A stretch of 11,594 bases of DNA, taken from assembly GCA_013041945.1 (NCBI GenBank), contig JABDRC010000140.1:1-11594 (forward strand). The letters are read 5' to 3'. The stretch's first letter is position 1, and every line of letters starts with the position of its first letter. A program made the position numbers and the translations under genes. The notes below the pieces were generated by a model. That model worked only from the letters and a program-made list of their open reading frames with translations, searched no databases and was not told the origin of the DNA. Shown piece after piece: positions 5,876 to 11,594 of the stretch. Origin of the DNA: Halobacteria archaeon (GTDB lineage Bacteria > Pseudomonadota > Gammaproteobacteria > UBA9214).

Positions 5876-7404
5876 CAATGCGCTCCCGCTGCTGCCGTTG
5901 TCTTCACGGAACAATCCAGTATCTCGATTTGGCCTGCTGCGCTGATATCACGCACCACCTGCAGGGTATGTAGCAGACCGCGATCACTCAGTTCCCGATA
6001 GCGGGTGTGCAGCGCATCCGAAACACGTCTGCAATGCTGCTCTGCGCGCTCCCGTGCGCCCGGCACATTGCCGTGATAGTCAAAGCGGACCACGATCGGT
6101 ACCGGCAGACCGTGTGAAACGTTCAATCCGGTAAAAATCTTGATGCCGACATCCAGGTCCGCCGCCGCTTCCTCGACCGTATTCATGTAGGCGAAGAACG
6201 TCAGGTTACGCAGCTGCACTTCCTCGAAACCAATTCCGGCACCGATAAAACGTTCGGCGTGGCCGATATCGCTGTAGTGACCGCCATAGTAATTACGCAC
6301 ATATTCAACCTGAGACAGGTTATTGGTCAGCAGGTAAGCAACGAAGCGCGCCATCCCGTCACTCAGGAATTCGCCACCGTGCTCACGGATATGCTCAATC
6401 AACCACTGCCCGGCCCCGCCGGCGTTCATGTGTACGGTTTTTTCATAAACGATCTGGCTGTCGATATATTTTTCCAGGTCAATTCCACCATCGGCAGTCG
6501 GCATATGAATGCGGATGGCATCGGTATCGGTATCCATGCCAATCAGCAAACAGTCAATCGACGCGCCACAGCAGTGCATGTTCTCAACTGCCTGCCGAAA
6601 TCCGATCAAACGCTCGAGACCGCCCTGTGCCGCTTTTTGTGTATCCGAACCGTGTGCCGCACAACCCTCATGTTCCGGGTCGACAGAGCTGTGGTGGTAG
6701 ACAACAGCTTTCAGATAACGCGTCGGCTCATCAGCCGTATTTGGCTGGCCTTCGCGAAAGCGCGCCAGCTCCGTCCTGACCCACTTCTCGAGGCTGTCCT
6801 CGATATCGAACATCGCTCCCGCGTAGGAGCGGCGGCGCACCGCCTTGTAGGGCAGACGAAGGACATAGCGTATGACGTGTGCCAGCCGCCCATCCGCACA
6901 GGGCGACACGTCCAGCAGATGGAAACCGCAGTCCTGCAGCAGCGACTGGAACTGCGCCTCGCACTTGTCTGCCAGCGGATCACTGCTGAACACCTCGTCA
7001 CAGAAACGGTGATAGGTTTCGAACACACACCAGGCGAACAGGCTGCGCATATCCAGTTGATCCACCCAGGCATCATCAAGCAGAGTTGCCGGCAGTTCAA
7101 AACCCAGGTGCTGACGCGCAATTCCCTGCGCCTGCGAGTCAAAATCAGATTCATGCTGCAGTGCAGAAATCTTTTTCAGCGTCGGTACGATCGAATCAAA
7201 TGCTTCCTTGATACTGCGCTCATAACCAAAAAGATGCGCATTCTCGTCACCCCGCGTCAGTGCATGTCTTCCTGTCGCGCTCGCACGCACCGGTACAACA
7301 CCCACACCAGCAGGCGCTCCCGCCCGATCGCCGGGACGACCACGCGGTGCCGCCGTCCGACCCGGTGACACGTTGCGTTTGTTTCTGTGACGTGCGCTCA
7401 ACAT
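5875..7404 (-). CDS. csoSCA: CsoSCA, carboxysomal beta-type carbonic anhydrase
   Basis: This 509-residue enzyme (also called CsoS3 or epsilon-class) dehydrates bicarbonate to CO2 inside the carboxysome. Zinc and catalytic residues are visible: C169, the D171/R173 pair within CADGR, a histidine in YHHSS (237/238) and C248 in HEGCAAHG. Residues 1-52 are basic, proline/glycine-rich and probably disordered; the equivalent N-terminal region in Halothiobacillus binds RuBisCO and recruits the enzyme. A helical domain (about 53-160), the catalytic domain (about 161-385) and a C-terminal degenerate domain follow. Total length is near the family norm of about 515. It starts 18 bases after the csoS2 stop with a weak ribosome site, and its stop overlaps the csoS4A start. 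Confidence 0.96.
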   Translation of the reverse strand: MLSARHRNKRNVSPGRTAAPRGRPGDRAGAPAGVGVVPVRASATGRHALTRGDENAHLFGYERSIKEAFDSIVPTLKKISALQHESDFDSQAQGIARQHLGFELPATLLDDAWVDQLDMRSLFAWCVFETYHRFCDEVFSSDPLADKCEAQFQSLLQDCGFHLLDVSPCADGRLAHVIRYVLRLPYKAVRRRSYAGAMFDIEDSLEKWVRTELARFREGQPNTADEPTRYLKAVVYHHSSVDPEHEGCAAHGSDTQKAAQGGLERLIGFRQAVENMHCCGASIDCLLIGMDTDTDAIRIHMPTADGGIDLEKYIDSQIVYEKTVHMNAGGAGQWLIEHIREHGGEFLSDGMARFVAYLLTNNLSQVEYVRNYYGGHYSDIGHAERFIGAGIGFEEVQLRNLTFFAYMNTVEEAAADLDVGIKIFTGLNVSHGLPVPIVVRFDYHGNVPGARERAEQHCRRVSDALHTRYRELSDRGLLHTLQVVRDISAAGQIEILDCSVKTTAAAGAH

Positions 7405-7422
7405 CAGGATCTGACCCAGGCG

Positions 7423-9669
7423 TTAGCCGCGAGCACCTCCTGAATAGGTGATAAGCGAACCTTTTTCCGTGTTTCCACTACCACCGGTCACCTTGCTGTT
7501 CGGCTTCGGTAGCTCTTCGTTACGCTTTTGGGTGACAGCCATTGCATGGGAAGGGCCCATACGCTCAGTCGGATTACGGACTGTGGCAGAAACGCCTTCC
7601 GTCCCGGTCATTCTGCCTCCAAGTTCCCAGTCATCTCCGGTTATCTTCAGACCTGCATCCTGACCTTCACCGGTAATCCTCGACTTGACGCGCCCTTCGA
7701 GCTCCTCGGCAACAACAGGCCGAATATCGCCGGCCTGAACCGTGTCGTGGCCAAAACGCGCCTCCTCGGTACCGGTAACCTTGCCGGTCGCCATACCGAA
7801 CGGACCGGTAATATGGCCCTGTTCGTACTGGTTACCGGTCACACCGGTCGAACCCAGCGCCTGCTGTGCACCGCCCGACGGGGAGGCCACACTGAATTGC
7901 TGCCAGGGGGCACTGCCGATCGACTGCGGATAATCCGGACTGGCGGTATCGGCCGGGGTGGCAGGACAGGCCTCGGCGAACTGGTCAGCGCCGACATACG
8001 GCGTACCGGAAACCGGTTCACAGGCGCCCTTGCGGTCGCCGGTCATCTTGCCGCCCGCACCGGGTTGCTGGCCGGTCATGACGGAACCGGGCGTACTGCG
8101 CAACGGCCGCGTACGCGCTGCGGACACCGCCGCCTCATCGGTGGCGCAAAAGGCATCGTACTGCTCGGCACCCGCATAGGGTGTACCGGTCACGGCCTTG
8201 CAACTGCCCGGCTCATCGCCGGTCACGCTGGGGGAACGGCCGGTCATTGTGCCGCTCACCGCCTTGCCCTTGAACGTTGCAGAAACGCCGACCTTGCGAT
8301 CCCGGGGTTGCGGCGCGGTATTACAGAAGCCGCTGTACTGCTCCTGGCCGATGTAATCATCACCGGTGACATCACGGCAGCTGCCGGCCTCGTCGCCCGT
8401 CATACGTTCACGCCGGCCCACCATCGTACCGGTCACACTGCCGCCCCGCAGCGTGCCACTGGTGCCGACCTTTTGCGGTGCCGTGCCGATGTCCTCGGAC
8501 TGCGTGTACTGGGTACCGGTCAGCATGCGGTTCATGCCGGGCTCGTCACCCGTGACCTTGTCGGAGCGGCCCACATTGGTCCCGGTCATCGATTTGCCCT
8601 TGCGGGTTTCACTCTGCGAGACCTTGCCTGGCGATTTGGTGAGGAACTCGCCGCAATACGACTGTGATTGCTCGGCGCTGACATACTCGTTGCCGGTCAC
8701 CAGCTTGCAGGTCCCCGGTTCGTTGCCGGTCACCTTGGAGTCACGACCGAGCCGGTTACCGCTCACGGAATTGCCATGCGAGGTCTGCGTGACACTCACC
8801 TTGCGCGGGCTGCCGGACGGATCGGACTGGCAAAAATCGCGGAAGATATCCGCACCCAGGTACTCGGTGCCGGTAATGCCGCGGCAGGTACTTGGCTCAT
8901 CGCCGGTGACACTGGTGCTGCGGCCCACCATGGTGCCGGTGACGGTCTGGCCCGACACGGTCTGGCTGGCGCCGACCTTCCAGGGCTGATCCTCCGCGGC
9001 ACCCGCTGACGCGGACGCCTTTTTGCGCACCCGGCCACAGGGGGCGGACTTTTTCTGCCCGCTGGCGCCGTTACGGCTGCGTTCCTCGCGCAGCGTCTTC
9101 GCCAGATCGCGGCTGCTCATTTGGGGATTGCTGGCACGTGCCGTCTGTGCGGCCGACATGCCGTTCTTGTTGACACCGGCCTTGCCGCGCGATGACGTCG
9201 CCTGACGACGCGCGAGCGAGGCAGCGCGGCCAGCCGAATGCCTGATGCTGACCTTCGGCCTGGCAGCAATGAACGGCTTGACAACAGGTGCTGCCGGAGC
9301 AGCCGCCGGTGCAGACGCTGCCGGCGCTTCTGCCGGTGCACTGCTGACCGCCTGCTGCGAAGCAGAAGTTTGCGGAGGCTGCTTGCCACCCGCGCTTATG
9401 GTCCGGATGCGGTCATTACTATGAATGCCGGACTTGCCACTGCCCGACATCGCCTTGCGCCGTGCGATGGAAGCCGCACGCCCGGTGGCAACCGACGCCA
9501 TGGCGGGTGTCGCCGCAGCCCGGGTGCGTGTGGGTGCAGGTACCGCGGTGGTCTGCGTATTACCCGCCGCCGTCACCGCAGCCAGTGCCGCCTTGCCGCC
9601 ACTACTCATGGCGCGGCGCCTGGCCTGTACCAGCTCGCGCGTGCTCTGGTTGGTCGCTGTTTGTGCCAT
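7423..9669 (-). CDS. csoS2: CsoS2, carboxysome assembly scaffold
   Basis: CsoS2 is a disordered 748-residue scaffold that links RuBisCO to the shell. The N-terminal part (1-230) carries three clear basic RuBisCO-binding repeats of the form ARRxAxSxxGK (about 16-26, 69-79, 153-163) and a weaker fourth at 189-205, joined by Ala/Pro linkers. The middle region (231-570) has six repeats with VTG/VSG, VTGDEPG and a conserved Tyr. The C-terminal region (571-748) has further ITG/VTG motifs and ends ITYSGGARG, the conserved shell-facing tail. It is shorter than the Halothiobacillus protein (about 870). In that organism a -1 frameshift yields two forms; possible sites here are listed under findings. 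The start ATG follows GGGG six bases upstream and two hairpins. Confidence 0.96.
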   Translation of the reverse strand: MAQTATNQSTRELVQARRRAMSSGGKAALAAVTAAGNTQTTAVPAPTRTRAAATPAMASVATGRAASIARRKAMSGSGKSGIHSNDRIRTISAGGKQPPQTSASQQAVSSAPAEAPAASAPAAAPAAPVVKPFIAARPKVSIRHSAGRAASLARRQATSSRGKAGVNKNGMSAAQTARASNPQMSSRDLAKTLREERSRNGASGQKKSAPCGRVRKKASASAGAAEDQPWKVGASQTVSGQTVTGTMVGRSTSVTGDEPSTCRGITGTEYLGADIFRDFCQSDPSGSPRKVSVTQTSHGNSVSGNRLGRDSKVTGNEPGTCKLVTGNEYVSAEQSQSYCGEFLTKSPGKVSQSETRKGKSMTGTNVGRSDKVTGDEPGMNRMLTGTQYTQSEDIGTAPQKVGTSGTLRGGSVTGTMVGRRERMTGDEAGSCRDVTGDDYIGQEQYSGFCNTAPQPRDRKVGVSATFKGKAVSGTMTGRSPSVTGDEPGSCKAVTGTPYAGAEQYDAFCATDEAAVSAARTRPLRSTPGSVMTGQQPGAGGKMTGDRKGACEPVSGTPYVGADQFAEACPATPADTASPDYPQSIGSAPWQQFSVASPSGGAQQALGSTGVTGNQYEQGHITGPFGMATGKVTGTEEARFGHDTVQAGDIRPVVAEELEGRVKSRITGEGQDAGLKITGDDWELGGRMTGTEGVSATVRNPTERMGPSHAMAVTQKRNEELPKPNSKVTGGSGNTEKGSLITYSGGARG
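7966..8979 (-). repeat. Six middle (M) repeats within CsoS2
   Basis: These protein-level tandem repeats span CsoS2 residues 231-568. Units begin at about residues 231, 290, 349, 400, 459 and 521, most about 59 residues long. Each holds VTG/VSG motifs and a Tyr. Five of the six contain a Cys pair exactly 18 residues apart (262/280, 321/339, 431/449, 490/508, 550/568). The third unit is only 51 residues and has neither Cys. M repeats bind shell hexamers, and their VTG and Cys residues are reported to matter for that. Confidence 0.9.
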
Positions 9670-9678
9670 TATTAACCC

Positions 9679-9691
9679 CGTTGAATCAACG
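9679..9691 (-). promoter_or_regulatory. Small hairpin next to the csoS2 ribosome site
   Basis: A 13-base near-perfect palindrome, CGTTGAATCAACG. In the transcript CGTTG can pair with CAACG around a three-base loop, ending directly at the GGGG that serves as a poor Shine-Dalgarno site for csoS2. It could modulate ribosome access. Confidence 0.35.
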
Positions 9692-9706
9692 TTTTCCTGT
9701 CACGCT

Positions 9707-9726
9707 TGCCCGGCTTGCGCCGGGCA
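9707..9726 (-). promoter_or_regulatory. Stable hairpin between cbbS and csoS2
   Basis: A perfect 8-bp inverted repeat, TGCCCGGC and GCCGGGCA, flanks four bases. In the transcript the loop reads GCAA, a stabilising GNRA tetraloop. No U-run follows (the next bases are AGCGUGACAGG), so it is not a normal intrinsic terminator. It fits an mRNA 3'-end protection or processing element that lets cbbLS message outnumber the downstream genes, an expression pattern known for cso operons. Confidence 0.65.
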
Positions 9727-9739
9727 GCCTTGCGGTGTT

Positions 9740-10084
9740 TCAGCCACGACCTTCGAATACGACAAAGGCAGCACCCTGGCTCTGGGTGTAGTTGTCGTAA
9801 CCGGTCAGGCGCACGTGATGGTCCGGGAAGGCACGGTGACAGGCCTCGAGCTCGGTAAGCACGGTATTGATGTCCTGCTCGCCGAAGAACGGCAGCTTCC
9901 ACATGGTCCAGTAGTGATCAAATGCACGGCTTGGGTGCTCGTGCTCGATGGCCGGCGACCAGCCGTTGCCGAGAATGTAGGCGATCTGCGCCTGAATCTC
10001 GTTCATGTCCATCTTGGGCAGGAAACCAAAGGTCTCCAGCGTGCTGGTGGTTTCGAAATTTCCGATATCTGTCGCAGTTGACAT
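9740..10084 (-). CDS. cbbS: RuBisCO small subunit, form IA
   Basis: This 114-residue small subunit, eight copies of which cap the L8 core of RuBisCO, has the family block YWTMWKLPFFGE (58-69) and the end segment HVRLTGYDNYTQSQG with AFVVFEG. It lacks the longer beta A-B loop of plant proteins, as in other bacterial form I enzymes. In carboxysomes the small subunit forms part of the groove that binds CsoS2 N-repeats. The ATG has GAGG eight bases upstream. It follows cbbL after 57 bases with no notable structure. The N-terminal residues 1-14 are polar and less conserved. Confidence 0.98.
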   Translation of the reverse strand: MSTATDIGNFETTSTLETFGFLPKMDMNEIQAQIAYILGNGWSPAIEHEHPSRAFDHYWTMWKLPFFGEQDINTVLTELEACHRAFPDHHVRLTGYDNYTQSQGAAFVVFEGRG

Positions 10085-10142
10085 GGTTCTATCCTCTTAA
10101 AAAGTTTTCTCAGTCGAAACGGTTAGGCTATGGAATGTCAGC

Positions 10143-11558
10143 TTAGCCAACATCCAGCTTGTCAACGGTCTCGAACTCGAACTTGATTTCTTTCCAGGTC
10201 TCCATGGCGATGGCCAGCTCGGGGCTGGTACGCGCCGCCTCGGTAAGGATGTCGCGCGACTCCTTCTCGATCTCGCGCCCTTCGTTACGGGCCTTGACGC
10301 TGGCTTCCAGTGCGACGCGGTTGGCGGCGGCGCCGGCAGCATTGCCCCACGGATGACCCTGGGTACCGCCACCGAACTGCAGCATGGAGTCATCACCGAA
10401 GATGGTGACCAGTGCCGGCATGTGCCAGACATGGATACCACCGGAGGCAACCGCAAACACGCCCGGCAGGGAGCCCCAGTCCTGGTCGAAGAACACACCA
10501 CGTGCACGATCTTCCGGCACGAAGGATTCACGCAGCTGATCCACGAAGCCCAGGGTCGACTGACGATCGCCTTCGAGCTTGCCGACCACGGTTCCGGTAT
10601 GCAGGTGGTCACCACCGGACAGACGCAGGCACTTGGCCAGCACGCGGAAGTGAATACCGTGTTTCGGGTGGCGGTCGATCACAGCGTGCATGGCACGGTG
10701 GATGTGCAGCAGCATGCCGTTTTCACGACACCAGTTGGCCAGGCCGGTATTGGCGGTGAAGCCACCGGTCAGGAAGTCGTGCATCAGGATGGGCGAACCC
10801 ACTTCCTTGGCGAACTCGGCGCGCTTGTACATCTCTTCCGGCGTGGCAGCGGTTACGTTCAGGTAGTGGCCCTTGCGCTCACCGGTTTCCTGCTCGGCCT
10901 TCTGGATGGCTTCGCCAACGAACTCGAAACGGTCACGCCAGCGCATGAACGGCTGCGAGTTGACGTTCTCGTCGTCCTTGGTCATGTCCAGGCCGCCGCG
11001 CAGGCATTCGTAAACGGCACGGCCGTAGTTCTTCGCGGACAGGCCCAGCTTCGGCTTGATGGTCGCGCCCAGCATCGGACGGCCATACTTGTTCAGGCGG
11101 TCGCGCTCAACCTGGATGCCGGCAGGAGGACCACCGCAGGTCTTGATGTAGGCGATCGGGAAACGAATATCCTCGAGACGCAGATGCTTGAGAGCCTTGA
11201 AGCCGAACACGTTACCGACCAGCGAGGTCAGCACGTTGACGACGGAACCTTCTTCAAACAGGTCGATCGGGTATGCGACGAACGCATAGAAAGACTCGCT
11301 GTCGCCCGGCACATCCTCGATGCGATAGGCACGGCCCTTGTAGAATTCAAGGTCGGTCAGCAGCTCGGACCACACCGTGGACCACGTACCCGTGGAACTC
11401 TCGGCGGCCACAGCGGCGGCAACCTCTTCGCGCGGCACTTCAGGCTGACCGGTGACCTTAAAGCAGGCCAGCAGGTCGGTATCGAGCGGCACATAGTCCG
11501 GCGTCCAGTATTTTTCACGGTATTCCTTCACGCCCGCTTTATAGGATGATTCTGACAT
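10143..11558 (-). CDS. cbbL: RuBisCO large subunit, form IA (carboxysomal)
   Basis: This 471-residue catalytic subunit carboxylates ribulose 1,5-bisphosphate in the carboxysome lumen. All key residues are present at a constant offset of seven from spinach numbering: K168 and K170 (TIKPK), carbamylated K194 with D195/D196/E197 in TKDDEN, H287, H320, loop-6 K327 (GKLEG) and S372 (SGGIH). The sequence DRARGVFFDQDWGSLPGVFA is typical of form IA proteins from carboxysome-bearing proteobacteria. Length is normal. Its start has AGGAG eight bases upstream within a duplicated leader segment. It is the first visible gene of the operon; the promoter must lie beyond the right edge. One change near the active lysine is Met192, where Phe is common. 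Confidence 0.99.
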   Translation of the reverse strand: MSESSYKAGVKEYREKYWTPDYVPLDTDLLACFKVTGQPEVPREEVAAAVAAESSTGTWSTVWSELLTDLEFYKGRAYRIEDVPGDSESFYAFVAYPIDLFEEGSVVNVLTSLVGNVFGFKALKHLRLEDIRFPIAYIKTCGGPPAGIQVERDRLNKYGRPMLGATIKPKLGLSAKNYGRAVYECLRGGLDMTKDDENVNSQPFMRWRDRFEFVGEAIQKAEQETGERKGHYLNVTAATPEEMYKRAEFAKEVGSPILMHDFLTGGFTANTGLANWCRENGMLLHIHRAMHAVIDRHPKHGIHFRVLAKCLRLSGGDHLHTGTVVGKLEGDRQSTLGFVDQLRESFVPEDRARGVFFDQDWGSLPGVFAVASGGIHVWHMPALVTIFGDDSMLQFGGGTQGHPWGNAAGAAANRVALEASVKARNEGREIEKESRDILTEAARTSPELAIAMETWKEIKFEFETVDKLDVG

Positions 11559-11592
11559 ATTCGTCTCTCCTGTTTCGTCTCTCGTGTTTCGT
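11559..11592 (-). repeat. Tandem 14-base repeat covering the cbbL ribosome-binding site
   Basis: Reading toward cbbL, ACGAAACACGAGAG (11592-11579) is followed directly by ACGAAACAGGAGAG (11578-11565) and a partial third unit ACGAAT (11564-11559). The two full units differ at one base. That base makes the second a strong AGGAG site eight bases before the ATG. The array may continue or begin just outside the window. Confidence 0.75.
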
Positions 11593-11594
11593 AA

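Noticed and set aside
6259..7368. Plus-strand 369-codon open frame
   Set aside because: Antisense to csoSCA, which has all catalytic residues on the minus strand.
7514..7520. CCCAAAA slippery sequence on the minus strand of csoS2
   Set aside because: It is read as ACC CAA AAG in the csoS2 frame, so the heptamer is out of phase for a -1 slip.
7839..8021. Minus-strand 60-codon frame inside csoS2 as a frameshift product
   Set aside because: It lies in the +1 frame relative to csoS2, whereas the known csoS2 shift is -1.
7528..8667. Plus-strand 379-codon open frame with repeated Thr/Gly/His patterns
   Set aside because: Its repeats are simply the complement of the CsoS2 middle repeats.
7966..8979. 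CRISPR-like or satellite repeat array
   Set aside because: The repetition is at protein level in the CsoS2 middle repeats, with diverged DNA units and no spacer structure.
10353..11549. Plus-strand 398-codon open frame
   Set aside because: Mirror frame of cbbL caused by GC-rich codon use; no family resemblance.

Overview
The window is a nearly complete alpha-type (cso) carboxysome operon followed by its positioning genes, a cbbR regulator and a bicarbonate-type transporter. All fourteen genes read on the minus strand, so transcription runs from the right edge to the left. Base composition (GC-rich), form IA RuBisCO of the carboxysomal type, the cso gene order, and a bacterioferritin-like gene, acRAF and McdAB at its end point to a chemolithoautotrophic proteobacterium, most likely a sulfur-oxidising gammaproteobacterium. 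I cannot name the genus from sequence alone.

In transcription order: cbbL and cbbS (RuBisCO, 11558-9740); csoS2 (scaffold, 9669-7423); csoSCA (carbonic anhydrase, 7404-5875); csoS4A and csoS4B (pentameric vertex proteins, 5875-5334); two csoS1 copies (hexameric shell facets, 5275-4596); a bacterioferritin-like gene (4558-4121); acRAF (RuBisCO assembly factor, 4071-3811); mcdA and mcdB (carboxysome positioning, 3798-2896). Gaps are short and several junctions overlap by one base (csoSCA/csoS4A, csoS4A/csoS4B) or abut (mcdA/mcdB), as expected for one operon. Hairpins lie in a few gaps, the clearest between cbbS and csoS2. After a 164-base gap that holds a promoter-like site inside a dyad come cbbR (2731-1658) and, three bases beyond its stop codon, a SulP-family transporter whose 3' end leaves the window at base 1.

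The genes form one CO2-concentrating module. The SulP protein probably imports bicarbonate. The shell (CsoS1, CsoS4) admits it. CsoSCA converts it to CO2 inside. RuBisCO, packed by CsoS2 and matured by acRAF, fixes the CO2. McdA/McdB spread the carboxysomes along the nucleoid. CbbR probably ties expression to carbon or redox status.

The gene set is mostly known. Points worth a second look are a very short, strongly basic McdB; a lysine/arginine-rich tail on CbbR; a bacterioferritin-like protein with an intact di-iron site but no haem-ligand methionine; a cysteine-free, shortened third middle repeat in CsoS2; possible frameshift sites in csoS2; a GNRA-capped hairpin between cbbS and csoS2; and a duplicated ribosome-binding segment before cbbL. 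There is no gene-free stretch longer than 300 bases.
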